Of a stretch of 64,000 bases of DNA, positions 1 through 8,791 are shown piece by piece; the stretch's first letter is position 1; each line of letters starts with the position of its first letter. A program made the translations under genes and the position numbers. The DNA is from Brevundimonas intermedia (GTDB lineage: Bacteria; Pseudomonadota; Alphaproteobacteria; Caulobacterales; Caulobacteraceae). The notes under the pieces are model-generated. The model saw nothing but the letters and a program-made list of their open reading frames with translations. It did not search any database and was not told the origin of the DNA. The DNA lies in assembly GCF_027922165.1 (NCBI RefSeq), contig NZ_BSFD01000011.1, positions 165,936 through 229,935 on the forward strand. The letters are read 5' to 3'.

Positions 1-12
1 TCGCTCGCCGCC

Positions 13-1797
13 TCAGCCGGTCAGGGCTTCGGCCGTCAGGCGTTGCAACAGATCGCCGCCCTGGCCCACGGCCGCCAGGCGGCTGGAGACATGGCCCAGA
101 ACATTGGCGGCATAGACCTCATAGAGGTCCAGCTTGCCTTGCAGCCAGACCGGATCGCCGTCGCCGGCGTCCAGCCGCGCCTTGGCCGCCAGGGCACCCT
201 TGGCCAGCATCCAGCCGCCGACCACGTCGCCCATCAGTTTGAGATAGGCGTCGGCGGCCGCCAGAACATCGGCGGCGCCGTCGGCGTCGGCCTTGCGGTC
301 CAGCAGCCACAGGGTGGCGTCCTGCACCGCCTCGATCCCCGTGGCGAACCGTTCGAGCGGCTTGCCTGAATACAGGGCGCCCAGGTCAGCCAGGGTCGCC
401 TTCATGTCGGCGATCACGGCCTTGGCCGCCTCGCCGCCGTCCATCGACAGCTTGCGCCCGACCAGGTCCATCGCCTGGATGCCGTTGGTGCCCTCATAGA
501 TCGGGGCGATGCGGGCGTCGCGATAGTATTGGGCGGCGCCAGTCTCCTCGATGAAGCCCATGCCGCCGTGTATCTGAATGCCCAGCGAGGCCACCTCGCA
601 GCCGACGTCGGTGGACCAGGCCTTGGCGATGGGGGTGAACAGGTCCTCGCGGGCCTTCCAGCGACGACGATCCTCGTCGGTTCCGGCATGGCGGGCCATG
701 TCGGCGGCGACTCCGGTCGACAGGCAGATGGCGCGGGCGGCCGAGGTCTTGGCCTTCATCACGCCCAGCATGCGCCGCACATCGGGATGGTCGAAGATCG
801 GAGCATTGGCCTCGCCGGTCCAGACCGAACGGCCCTGGCGACGGTCCAGCGCATAGGCCAGGGCATGCTGATAGGCGCGCTCGGCGATGCCCACGCCCTC
901 GACCCCGACGGCGAGGCGGGCGGCGTTCATCATCACGAACATATGGGCCAGGCCCTCGTTCGGACGACCGACCAGTTCGGCGCGGGCGCCTTCGTAGCTC
1001 ATGACGCAGGTGGGGGAGGCGTGGATGCCCAGCTTGTGTTCGATTCCGACCGGTCGGAAGGCGTTGCGCTCGCCCAGGCTTCCGTCGTCCTTGACGGCGA
1101 ATTTGGGCGTCAGGAACAGGCTGATGCCCTTGGGGCCGGCAGGCGCGTCGGGCAGGCGAGCGAGCACCAGATGGATGATGTTGTCGGTGGCGTCGTGATC
1201 GCCCCAGGTGATGTAGATCTTCTGGCCGTTCAGGGCATAGGTGCCGTCGCCGTTCGGCGTCGCCGTGCTGATCAGAGAGCCCAGGTCCGACCCGGCGCCC
1301 GGCTCGGTCAGCACCATGGCCCCGGTCCATTCGCCGCTGACCAGCTTGGTCAGGTACCGGGCTTTTTGGTCCTCGGTTCCGACCTGGTCGAGCGCCTCGA
1401 TAGCGGCGAGCGAGAGCATGGGGCAGAGGCCGAAGGCCATATTGGCCGAGTGGACCGTCTCGAAGGCCGCGAGCTCCAGCGCCTTGGGCAGGGCCTGGCC
1501 CCCGACCTCGGCGGGCGCGGACAGGCCGGTCCAGCCGCCGGCGGCGAACTGGCGATAGGCGTCGGCGAATCCAGGCGCGGCGGTGACGGCGCCGTTCGCA
1601 TAATGAGAGCCTTGCTGATCGCCGATACGGTTCAGAGGGGCGAGCACTTCTTCGGAGAACTGGCCGGCCGCCTCCAGCACGGCGCCCGCGACGTCGGAAT
1701 CATAGTCGGGGAAGGCGCCGGTTGCGGAGACGTCGGCCATGCCGGCGATCGCCTCAAGGGTGAAAGCCAGGTCACGGACGGGGGCGCGGTAGCTCAT
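13..1797 (-). CDS. acyl-CoA dehydrogenase (DmdC-like, with C-terminal extension)
   Basis: A 594-residue FAD enzyme expected to oxidise an acyl-CoA to its 2-enoyl-CoA, passing electrons to ETF. The glycine-rich substrate/FAD segment LTEPGAGSD lies at residues 163-171, and the base-bearing IYEGTNGIQ motif follows near residue 430. The length and the extra C-terminal helical domain match the DmdC / long acyl-CoA dehydrogenase subfamily (3-methylmercaptopropionyl-CoA dehydrogenase-like). The true substrate cannot be read from sequence. The start was set at MSYRAP because GAGGAAA lies just upstream; the reading frame stays open 30 codons further but has no family similarity there. The gene is divergent from the cytochrome b561 gene. 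Confidence 0.93.
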   Translation of the reverse strand: MSYRAPVRDLAFTLEAIAGMADVSATGAFPDYDSDVAGAVLEAAGQFSEEVLAPLNRIGDQQGSHYANGAVTAAPGFADAYRQFAAGGWTGLSAPAEVGGQALPKALELAAFETVHSANMAFGLCPMLSLAAIEALDQVGTEDQKARYLTKLVSGEWTGAMVLTEPGAGSDLGSLISTATPNGDGTYALNGQKIYITWGDHDATDNIIHLVLARLPDAPAGPKGISLFLTPKFAVKDDGSLGERNAFRPVGIEHKLGIHASPTCVMSYEGARAELVGRPNEGLAHMFVMMNAARLAVGVEGVGIAERAYQHALAYALDRRQGRSVWTGEANAPIFDHPDVRRMLGVMKAKTSAARAICLSTGVAADMARHAGTDEDRRRWKAREDLFTPIAKAWSTDVGCEVASLGIQIHGGMGFIEETGAAQYYRDARIAPIYEGTNGIQAMDLVGRKLSMDGGEAAKAVIADMKATLADLGALYSGKPLERFATGIEAVQDATLWLLDRKADADGAADVLAAADAYLKLMGDVVGGWMLAKGALAAKARLDAGDGDPVWLQGKLDLYEVYAANVLGHVSSRLAAVGQGGDLLQRLTAEALTG

Positions 1798-1916
1798 GGG
1801 TTTCCTCGATCTGTCTTCAGGCCTAAGTGCATCTTCGTCGCCCAATCTCGCAAGCGACTTGGCGCAGGGGCTTTCGTCAGGGCACACTGGCGCCCTGCCG
1901 CCACGGAAGGGAAGTC

Positions 1917-2468
1917 ATGGCCGAGCCTCGTAATCGCTATTCGACGGTGTCGCTGGCGCTGCACTGGATTATCGCCCTGGGCGTTCTGGCCCAGGTGCTG
2001 CTGATCACCGCCCATGAGAACACTGAAGGGCCGCTGTCGGGCCAATTCGTCATGCTGCACAAGTCGGTGGGGATCACCATCCTGGTCCTGACCCTGGCGC
2101 GAATCGGCTGGCGGCTGGCGCATCCGGCCATCCCCCTGCCGGTCGAGGCGCCGCGCTGGGAAAGGTGGACGGCGCGGGCCGTCCATGTGCTGTTCTATGT
2201 CGTCCTGATCGCCATGCCGATGACCGGCTGGCTGGCGTCCTCGGCCGCCGGGCGCGAGATCGCCTGGTTCGGCCTGTTCGACTGGCCGCTGCTGCCGGTC
2301 AGCGGCGGACGCGAGACGGCGGGGCGTTTCATGGACATGCATGAGCTGGTGATGAAGGGGCTGTACGTCCTGATCGCGCTTCATGTGCTGGGTGCGCTGA
2401 AGCATCAATTCATCAATCGCGACAATGTGCTTCATCGGATGATCCCGCTGATTCCGCGCCGGCCATGA
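1917..2468 (+). CDS. cytochrome b561 family protein
   Basis: A 183-residue four-helix membrane cytochrome b of the prokaryotic b561 family. These proteins shuttle electrons between the quinone pool and periplasmic partners or superoxide. Candidate haem ligands are His16 (ALHW), the His of MLHKS, and the His residues of VHVLFY and ALHVLG. The start was placed at MAEPRNRYS because GGAAGGGAAG precedes it, and the upstream in-frame stretch is not family-like. The stop overlaps the start of the next gene by ATGA, so the two are probably co-translated. A second, longer b561 protein fused to YceI lies near 46 kb. Confidence 0.92.
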   Translation: MAEPRNRYSTVSLALHWIIALGVLAQVLLITAHENTEGPLSGQFVMLHKSVGITILVLTLARIGWRLAHPAIPLPVEAPRWERWTARAVHVLFYVVLIAMPMTGWLASSAAGREIAWFGLFDWPLLPVSGGRETAGRFMDMHELVMKGLYVLIALHVLGALKHQFINRDNVLHRMIPLIPRRP

Positions 2469-3394
2469 GCCTGCGGGGCGGCGACACGCCTGAACAGGCC
2501 GCAGACGCGTTGCGGCGGGGCGAACTGATCCTGCTGCCGACCGAGACCGTCTATGGGCTGGGCGCGGACGCCGGTCAGGCGGAGGCTGTGGCGGCCATCT
2601 TTGAAGCCAAGGGAAGGCCGCGCTTCAATCCGTTGATTTCCCATGTCGCGGACGCCATGGCGGCGGAAGCGATCGGCGTGTTCGACAGCCAGGCGCGGGC
2701 TCTGGCCGAGGCCTTCTGGCCGGGTCCGCTGACCCTGGTGACGCCGGTGCGGGATCGGGATCGGGTCTGCGATCTGGCGCGGGCCGGATTGGACAGTGTG
2801 GCCATCCGGGTTCCGGGTCATGCCGGGGCGAGAGCCGTGCTGTCGGCCTTCGGCGGCCCCGTCGTGGCGCCCTCGGCCAATCGGTCGGGGCGGCCCAGCC
2901 CGACGACCTTCGCCGACGCCGTCGAGGAGACGGGGTTCGCCGCTGCGGCGGCCGTGGACGGCGGGCCGTGCGCGGTGGGGCTGGAGAGCACGGTCGTGTC
3001 GGTACTGGAGCGGCGGGTGTCGCTGCTGCGGCCGGGCGCCGTGACCCGCACCGAGATCGAGGCCGTGGTCGGGTCGCTGACGGACGGCGGGGAGGGGCAT
3101 CGGTCGCCGGGGCGGCTGGCCGTCCACTATGCGCCGGACGCCCCGGTGCGGATCGACGTGATCGAGCCACGCAAGGGCGAGGTCCTGCTGGGTTTCGGGG
3201 CCGGCGTAGGGGATCCGCGCTGGAGCCTGAGTCCGTCCGGCGATCTGCGAGAAGCGGCCGCCAACCTGTTCCGATTGTTCAGGGAAGCCGATCGGACGCA
3301 TCCTGCGGGCATCGCCGTGTCGCCGATCCCGACGCAAGGGCTGGGCGAGGCGATCAATGACCGGCTGCGGCGCGCCGCCGGTTTTGTGGGCTAG
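2465..3394 (+). CDS. L-threonylcarbamoyladenylate synthase (Sua5/YwlC/YrdC type)
   Basis: A 309-residue enzyme that makes threonylcarbamoyl-AMP from threonine, bicarbonate and ATP, the first step of t6A37 formation in ANN-decoding tRNAs. The N-terminal YrdC domain carries LLPTETVYGLGADA near residues 24-37 and the SANRSGRPSP segment near residue 140. The C-terminal third (about 210-309) fits the extra Sua5 domain, making this the long Sua5 form rather than short TsaC. It overlaps the b561 gene by 4 bases. Cytosolic housekeeping role. Confidence 0.93.
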   Translation: MSLRGGDTPEQAADALRRGELILLPTETVYGLGADAGQAEAVAAIFEAKGRPRFNPLISHVADAMAAEAIGVFDSQARALAEAFWPGPLTLVTPVRDRDRVCDLARAGLDSVAIRVPGHAGARAVLSAFGGPVVAPSANRSGRPSPTTFADAVEETGFAAAAAVDGGPCAVGLESTVVSVLERRVSLLRPGAVTRTEIEAVVGSLTDGGEGHRSPGRLAVHYAPDAPVRIDVIEPRKGEVLLGFGAGVGDPRWSLSPSGDLREAAANLFRLFREADRTHPAGIAVSPIPTQGLGEAINDRLRRAAGFVG

Positions 3395-3407
3395 GGCGAA
3401 ATCCACC

Positions 3408-4472
3408 TCAGCCGAACCGGGCCTGGAGATCGACGCTGGACTGACGCCCGACGCTGGGCAGGCAGGTGGTCAGCCAGTCGTCTGCGGCGGCGCGGCCGCG
3501 GCTCTTGAGATCGTTGAGGAAGCTCCATTCGGTGTTGAACTTGGATCGCAACGACAGGTCCGACAGCCAGCCGTCCGCTTCGATGGCGTGGAGGCGGACC
3601 TGACGATAGGCGCCGGCGCCGTGTTTCAGCTGGCCCTCGGCGATCATCTCGGCGGCCATGGCGATGGCGCGCAGTTCGGCGATCAGGGGGGCGTTGAAGA
3701 CGATCTCGTTCAACCGATCGACGATGTCGCCGGCGGCGCGGGGCGTTTCCTCGCGGACCATGGGGTTCAGGGTGACCAGCAGGACGTCGTCGGGGGTGTC
3801 GTCGCCGGTCAGGGGCCACAGGGGCGGGTTGGTCAGATAGCCGCCGTCCCAATAGGGTTCGCCGTCGATCTCGACCGCCTGGAACAGGTGGGGCAGGCAG
3901 GCCGAGGCCATCAGGACGTCGGCGGTGATTTCGCCGGTCTCGAAGACGCGGGCCCGCGCCTGGCGGACGGCGGTGGCGGCGACGAACAGCTTGATGTCGG
4001 ACGCTTGAACCGCGCCGAAGTCGACCGCCGCCTTCAGCACCCGTTTCAGAGGATTGTGGTTCAGGGGGTTGAATTCGTAGGGGCTCATGGACAGGGCCAG
4101 GCTTTCCCCGGCGCGCCACAGGGGCGTGTCCTTGATCCAGTCGGGAGCCTGGGCCGGATTCCACAGGGCGCTGTCGCCGAAGACGTTGCGGCCGCCCGAC
4201 TGGTTGACCTCGCGCCAGAGCTTGTCGAGGGCGGCGCGGGCGTCGCCGGCGGCGAGACCCGAGACCAGGGCGGTCCCGTTCATGGCGCCGGCCGAGACGC
4301 CCGAGACGGCGCGGACGTCGGCCCGGTCGTCTTCGAGCAGCCGGTCGAGGACGCCCCACTGGAAGGCGCCGTGGGAGCCGCCGCCTTGCAGGGCCAGGGA
4401 CAGGGGGCGTCGCCCCGAGGGGACGGCGACGATGTCCGCCGGTTCGGCGGCCTTGCGTTTGAAGATCGCCAT
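3408..4472 (-). CDS. patatin-like phospholipase family protein
   Basis: A 354-residue patatin-family serine acyl hydrolase. The oxyanion-hole motif GGGSHG is at residues 30-35, the nucleophile elbow GVSAG at 58-62 (Ser60), and the DGG dyad motif at Asp209. All catalytic elements are present, and no signal peptide is seen. The gene lies 24 bases downstream of a 3-hydroxybutyrate dehydrogenase gene on the same strand, so the two probably form an operon. That context suggests lipid or poly-3-hydroxybutyrate turnover, but the substrate is inference. Confidence 0.9.
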   Translation of the reverse strand: MAIFKRKAAEPADIVAVPSGRRPLSLALQGGGSHGAFQWGVLDRLLEDDRADVRAVSGVSAGAMNGTALVSGLAAGDARAALDKLWREVNQSGGRNVFGDSALWNPAQAPDWIKDTPLWRAGESLALSMSPYEFNPLNHNPLKRVLKAAVDFGAVQASDIKLFVAATAVRQARARVFETGEITADVLMASACLPHLFQAVEIDGEPYWDGGYLTNPPLWPLTGDDTPDDVLLVTLNPMVREETPRAAGDIVDRLNEIVFNAPLIAELRAIAMAAEMIAEGQLKHGAGAYRQVRLHAIEADGWLSDLSLRSKFNTEWSFLNDLKSRGRAAADDWLTTCLPSVGRQSSVDLQARFG

Positions 4473-4496
4473 GCCGCCGCTCCCTAGGTCATTGGT

Positions 4497-5351
4497 CTAT
4501 TGCGCGGTCCAGCCGCCGTCGATGGAGAAGCTGGCGCCGTTTGCCGAGGCGCCCAGGTCGCTGACCAGATAGAGGAAGAGGCCCGCCAGCTGGTCGGTGG
4601 TCACGAACTGTTTGGTCGGCTGGGCCGCCAGGATCACGTCCTTCAGCACCTGTTCCTTGGTCAGGCCGCGGGTGCGGGCCTGGTCGGCGATCTGTTTCTC
4701 GACGATGGGGGTCTCGACGAAGCCGGGGCAGATGGCGTTGCAGGTGATATTGTCCTGGGCCAGTTCCAGGGCGACGGTCTTGGTGAAACCGACGACGCCG
4801 TGTTTGGCCGCGACATAGGCCGACTTGAACGGGCTGGCGACCAGGCCGTGGGCCGAGGCCATGTTGATGATCCGCCCGCGCCCCTGGGCCTTCATGATCG
4901 GGATGGCCGCCCGCGTGGCGTAGAAGGCCGAGGACAGGTTGATGGCGATGATCTGCTCCCACTTGTCGGTGGGGAATTTCTCGACGGATTCGACGTGCTG
5001 GATGCCGGCGTTGTTGACCAGAATGTCGAGCCGGCCGAACTCGTGCTTGGCGAAGGCCACCATGTCGGCGATCTCTTCGCCGCGCGTCATGTTCGCGGCG
5101 TGATAGCGGACCCGGCCGCTGGACGAGGCCTCAAGCCCGGCGCGGGTGCGTTCGATCTCGGCCGGATCGCCCAGGCCGTTCAGCACCACATCGCCGCCGC
5201 GCGCCGCCACCGCCCGCGCCAGAGCCAGGCCTATGCCTGAGGTCGAGCCCGAGATGACGGCGACCTGACCCTTGAGGTCGCCGATGTCCCTGAACGCCGG
5301 CGCATCGCCGTGGGCGGCGGCGTTCTTCGATGATTTCGACCAGTTGAACAT
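4497..5351 (-). CDS. bdhA: 3-hydroxybutyrate dehydrogenase (SDR family)
   Basis: A 284-residue NAD-dependent short-chain dehydrogenase that interconverts (R)-3-hydroxybutyrate and acetoacetate. The cofactor motif GSTSGIG is at residues 35-41, NNAG at 113-116, and the catalytic Ser166, Tyr179 and Lys183 are all present. The C-terminal segments NAICPGFVETP and LAAQPTKQFVT are typical of bacterial 3-hydroxybutyrate dehydrogenases. About 25 extra N-terminal residues precede the Rossmann fold; no better internal start was found. It is the first gene of a likely two-gene operon with the patatin-like hydrolase. The assignment rests on motif recognition; other SDR substrates are possible. Confidence 0.88.
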   Translation of the reverse strand: MFNWSKSSKNAAAHGDAPAFRDIGDLKGQVAVISGSTSGIGLALARAVAARGGDVVLNGLGDPAEIERTRAGLEASSSGRVRYHAANMTRGEEIADMVAFAKHEFGRLDILVNNAGIQHVESVEKFPTDKWEQIIAINLSSAFYATRAAIPIMKAQGRGRIINMASAHGLVASPFKSAYVAAKHGVVGFTKTVALELAQDNITCNAICPGFVETPIVEKQIADQARTRGLTKEQVLKDVILAAQPTKQFVTTDQLAGLFLYLVSDLGASANGASFSIDGGWTAQ

Positions 5352-5404
5352 GGATCCGCCCTTTGGTGCTTTGGCGTCAGACTAGCGGCAGGAACGGTCG
5401 GGGA

Positions 5405-6175
5405 TCAAGAATTTCCCGACCTGATGAATATCCACTCGTTTTCGGTCGAGGCGGCCTTGTCGAACTTGTAGCCGTCGCGGTCGAAAGCCTTGAGATCCTC
5501 GACCCGTTCCACCCGTTCGTCGATGGCGAACCGGGTCATGGCGCCGCGAGCCTTCTTGGCGAAGAAGGAGATGATGCGGCTCTCGCCGTTCTTCTGTTCG
5601 CGGAACTGGGGGGTGACGACCGGCAGTTTCAGGGCCTTGGCGTCGACGGCGCCGAAATATTCCTGGCTGGCCAGATTGACGAGGGTCGGGTCGGCGTGAC
5701 CGTCGGCGTCGGCGTTCAGCTGTTTCGAGATCCGGTCGCCCCAGAAGTCGTACAGGCTGGAGCCACGGCGGGTCTTGAGCCGCGTGCCCATCTCCAGCCG
5801 ATAGGGCTGGATCCGGTCCAGCGGGCGCAAGAGGCCGTAGAAGCCGGACAGGATGCGCAGCCGGTCCTGGGCGAAGGCGAGGGCCTTGGCGTCCAGTTCA
5901 CGCGCCTTCAGGCCCTCATAGACGTCGCCGGCGAAGGCGAAGGCGGCCTGGACGCCGTCGGTCGATTCGGGGTCGAAGGCCTTGAACCGTTCGACATTCA
6001 GGGTGGCGAGATCGTCGGAAATCCCCATCAGGCGACGCAGATCGGCCTTGGTCTGGCGACGGGCGGTCGTGGACAGGCTGGCGGTGTCCTCCCGGAAGCG
6101 GCGTTCCGTGCCGGGGATGGCCGGGTCGGCTTCGGTGAAGTCGAGCCGCTTGGCGGGAGAAAGAACGATCAGCAA
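5405..6175 (-). CDS. yaaA: peroxide stress protein YaaA (DUF328/UPF0246)
   Basis: A 256-residue member of the YaaA/UPF0246 family. E. coli YaaA limits intracellular free iron during hydrogen peroxide stress, protecting DNA. The family signature LIVLSPAKRLDF is at the very N-terminus and the rest of the protein is full length. The start codon is TTG, chosen because AAGGAG lies 8 bases upstream and the product then begins exactly like other YaaA proteins (MLIV). It appears monocistronic. A small GTCGGG/CCCGAC inverted repeat (5397-5420) overlaps its stop codon. Confidence 0.92.
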   Translation of the reverse strand: MLIVLSPAKRLDFTEADPAIPGTERRFREDTASLSTTARRQTKADLRRLMGISDDLATLNVERFKAFDPESTDGVQAAFAFAGDVYEGLKARELDAKALAFAQDRLRILSGFYGLLRPLDRIQPYRLEMGTRLKTRRGSSLYDFWGDRISKQLNADADGHADPTLVNLASQEYFGAVDAKALKLPVVTPQFREQKNGESRIISFFAKKARGAMTRFAIDERVERVEDLKAFDRDGYKFDKAASTENEWIFIRSGNS

Positions 6176-6742
6176 GAGGCGGCTCCTTGTCAGCGCCGCT
6201 CACATAGGCCGCTTCGGCGAGGATTTGAACCGGGTGCGGCGATGCAGGCGTGCGGGATCGTCTTCGCGCTTTCGCTGCGAAGTGTGGAGGGCAGGACGGA
6301 GCGCCGGGCCTCGCCCGGGATGGATTAGTGTTTACCGTTTCGACGAAGACAGACGCTCCGCGCGCAGGGTGTTTCTGCCGGCCGGGGATATTGAAGCGGC
6401 AGTTGTGATGCCTCTTCCCCAAGGCCTGCGTCAGGTCGGCGATCCCTGCGAAGGACCGTCCCGAGTGCGACCGGGTTCCTAACCCCGAGTCCTCCGCCGA
6501 CGTTTCTGCGCGGGATGAGCCCACCGATGCACCGTCATGCGGCGCGGGGGGATCCCACCCCCGCCCCTGATCCCTACACTCCCGCCGCCGCAAGGTCGCA
6601 GGCCTTACGAGCCCTCCTAGCGACGAGACCGGGGAGGAGTATGCGGGGGGTTTGAGGGGTGGTTAGAAGAGGGGGGCGAGATTTTGGGAAAGTGTTGGAA
6701 TTGTTGGGGGCGAGGCAGCGTCATTGTGCGCGGTGCGGCGTC

Positions 6743-6880
6743 AAAGAGCCCCTCCGTCTCGCCGCTGCGCGTCGATCCACCTCCCCACTGCGTGGGGAGG
6801 AGACAGATGTCTGTGCGTCTCCTCCCCGCTTTGCGGGGAGGGGGACCGCCGCGCCTCTTGCGCGGTGGTGGAGGGGCTCT
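6743..6880. repeat. palindromic intergenic repeat element with paired hairpins
   Basis: The outer ends AGAGCCCCTCC (6745-6755) and GGAGGGGCTCT (6870-6880) are exact reverse complements. Between them lie two smaller hairpins, CCTCCCC-actgcgt-GGGGAGG and CTCCCCGC-ttt-GCGGGGAG. The layout is that of the GC-rich REP/MITE-like intergenic repeats common in Caulobacterales and Sphingomonadales. No coding capacity. Confidence 0.75.
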
Positions 6881-6975
6881 TAGCCGCGAACTCCCTCTCT
6901 CGTCCCGAGCCTAAAAGCACGTTGTGATGACCGGCTCATCGTCTGACACCGAGTCACCCCCTCCTGGCGCGCGCT

Positions 6976-7025
6976 GCCGCATTCTCCTCCCCGTTCGCCT
7001 TCGCGAACGGGGAGGTGAATGCGGC
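6976..7025. repeat. near-perfect 23-bp-arm hairpin after the FAD oxidase gene
   Basis: The arms 6976-6998 and 7003-7025 pair with a single mismatch around a CTTC loop. The structure starts 4 bases beyond the stop codon of the minus-strand FAD oxidase gene. It could end or stabilise that transcript, but there is no T tract, so a repeat-type element is as likely as a classical terminator. Its core CTCCTCCCCG is shared with the element at 6743-6880. Confidence 0.7.
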
Positions 7026-7029
7026 TGGT

Positions 7030-8442
7030 TTAGAACAGCACCGCCGGGTTCATGATCCGCTTGGGGTCGATGGCGCGGCGGAGGGCGGCCATGGTTTCGA
7101 TCTCAAGGGGGGATTTGTAGCGTTTGACCTCTTCGGTCTTCAGCCGGCCCAACCCGTGTTCGGCTGAGATGGAGCCGTCATAGGTTCCGACCACGTCGTG
7201 AACCACTTGCGAGCCTTCCTTCCAGCGACCGATGAAGGCGGGGATGTCCTGACCTACGCCGGGCAGGATGTCGTAGTGCAGATTGCCGTCGCCGACATGA
7301 CCGAAGACCGAGATGCGGGCGCCGGGGTGGAAGCGTTCCACGGCGGCCGAGGCTTCGTCGATAAATTCGGCGATGCGGCTGATGGGGACGGAGACGTCGT
7401 GTTTCCAGCCGCCGCCCTCGGGCTTGAGGGCCGCGGAATGTTCTTCGCGCAGACGCCAGAAGGCGGCGCGCTGGGCGTCGTTCTGGGCGATGGCGGCGTC
7501 GGTGATCAGGCCTTGCTCGAAGGCGACTTCCAGCAGGGCCTCCATCTGGGACTCGGCGCCGCCGGGCGTGCCGGACGCGATCTCGATCAGGACGTACCAG
7601 TCGGGGGTCGAGTCCAGCGGCTCGCGGGTGTCGGGGATGTTCTTGAGCACCAGCTCCATGCCCAGCCGCTTCATCAGCTCGAAGGCCTCGACCCCGCCGC
7701 CGGTCTCGGCCTTGGCGCGGGCCAGAAGTTCGACCGAGGCGGCGGCCGTCTCCAGGCCGACGACGGCGACGGCGCGCGAACGCATGATGGGGAAGAGTTT
7801 CAGGGTCGCGGCGGTGACGACCCCCAGCGTGCCCTCGGCGCCGATCAGCAGCTGTTTCAGGTCGTAGCCGGTGTTGTCCTTGCGCAGGCGCTTCAGGCCC
7901 CGGAAGATCTCGCCGTTGGGCATGACCGCCTCAAGGCCCAGCACGAGGTCGCGCATCATGCCGTAGCGGAGCACCTGGGTGCCGCCGGCGTTGGTCGATA
8001 TGACGCCGCCGATGGTGGCCGACCCCTCGGCCGCCAGGCTGAGCGGGAAATAGCGTCCGGCGGCCGTGGCCGCCTGCTGCGCCTCCAGCAGGGTCAGGCC
8101 GGCCTCGACGGTCATGGCGTCGTCCAGGGGGGTGACGTCGCGGACGGCGCGCATCTTGCGGGTGGACAGCAGGACCTCGCCGAAGGGGATCTGGCCGCCG
8201 ACCAGGCCGGTGCCGCCGCCCTGGGGCGTGATGGCCACGCCTTCGCGGGCGCAGATCGTCACGGCCCTGGCCGTTTCCTCGGTCGAGCGCGGGGTCAGGA
8301 GGATCGGCGTATTGCCGGTCCAGCGGTTGCGCCATTCGGTTAGGGACGGGGCGATGACCTCGGGGTCCTGGGTCCAGCCGCCGGGACCGAGGGCGGCCTT
8401 CAGTTCGTCCAGAACGGCGGGAGAGGGGGCGGGCGTGCTCAT
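7030..8442 (-). CDS. FAD-binding 2-hydroxyacid oxidoreductase (GlcD/D2HGDH/D-LDH type)
   Basis: A 470-residue flavoprotein with an N-terminal PCMH-type FAD domain (TPQGGGTGLVGG near residues 75-86) and a C-terminal FAD-oxidase domain. The latter ends with HVGDGNLHYD and ISAEHGLGRLK, motifs typical of GlcD, D-2-hydroxyglutarate dehydrogenase and D-lactate dehydrogenase. It should oxidise a D-2-hydroxyacid to the 2-oxoacid. The exact substrate cannot be resolved and no glcE/glcF partners are nearby, which argues against classic glycolate oxidase. The start was moved to MSTPAPS because AAAGGGGG precedes it. Confidence 0.92.
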   Translation of the reverse strand: MSTPAPSPAVLDELKAALGPGGWTQDPEVIAPSLTEWRNRWTGNTPILLTPRSTEETARAVTICAREGVAITPQGGGTGLVGGQIPFGEVLLSTRKMRAVRDVTPLDDAMTVEAGLTLLEAQQAATAAGRYFPLSLAAEGSATIGGVISTNAGGTQVLRYGMMRDLVLGLEAVMPNGEIFRGLKRLRKDNTGYDLKQLLIGAEGTLGVVTAATLKLFPIMRSRAVAVVGLETAAASVELLARAKAETGGGVEAFELMKRLGMELVLKNIPDTREPLDSTPDWYVLIEIASGTPGGAESQMEALLEVAFEQGLITDAAIAQNDAQRAAFWRLREEHSAALKPEGGGWKHDVSVPISRIAEFIDEASAAVERFHPGARISVFGHVGDGNLHYDILPGVGQDIPAFIGRWKEGSQVVHDVVGTYDGSISAEHGLGRLKTEEVKRYKSPLEIETMAALRRAIDPKRIMNPAVLF

Positions 8443-8596
8443 GGGCCCCCTTTTGTCAGGCGGGACGGGGCGTGGGAAGGCGTTTTCGCCCATCCGAGGC
8501 CGTCATCCTCGCCCTGGAACGACGGGAATACACCGACACTGGCAAACGCGGTCGGGGCGCCCGACAGCGGACCTACTGATCGTCTGCGAGGGGTGG

Positions 8597-8791
8597 TTAG
8601 CCGACCTTCTCTAACTCGGAACCGATACGGTCGAGGGTGGCCTTGGCCGTCGATCTATCGACGCCGATCCGCGTCTGGAACTCCCATTCAGCCAAAGCGG
8701 CTGGACCATGACAGACTTCATTGAGAGCGTTGTTGATCGCCAACAAATCATCCGCTGTCAGTTCAACGGCAACCCGATAGTCAGCCGACAC
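8597..8791 (-). CDS. small conserved hypothetical protein
   Basis: A 64-residue protein starting at GTG with AAGGGGC seven bases upstream. The sequence is acidic and looks like a compact soluble helical domain (LTADDLLAINNALNEVCHG, then FQTRIGV). The composition is protein-like and unlike the GC-driven shadow frames around it. I recall similar short proteins with an ALNEVCHG-type stretch but cannot name a function. No membrane segment or signal peptide. Confidence 0.7.
   Translation of the reverse strand: MSADYRVAVELTADDLLAINNALNEVCHGPAALAEWEFQTRIGVDRSTAKATLDRIGSELEKVG

Larger units (their letters stand above)
6176..7029. other. 854-bp non-coding region with palindromic repeats
   Basis: No convincing gene is seen here on either strand. 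Open frames in the left half have no family similarity and look like by-products of high GC. The left half (6176-6700) is unremarkable apart from G/C-rich runs. The right half carries two palindromic repeat structures listed separately (6743-6880 and 6976-7025). Confidence 0.6.

Noticed and set aside
529-2004. 491-codon plus-strand frame antisense to the acyl-CoA dehydrogenase
   Set aside because: Long antisense frames are expected in high-GC genes; the minus-strand protein has clear family motifs.
6217-6232. GGATTTGAACC resembling a minus-strand tRNA T-arm
   Set aside because: The flanking bases cannot form the T stem or acceptor stem, so there is no tRNA here.
5916-6593. 225-codon minus-strand frame across the yaaA 5' end
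   Set aside because: It overlaps yaaA in another frame, is Arg/Pro/Ser-rich with no family similarity, and looks like a GC-driven shadow.
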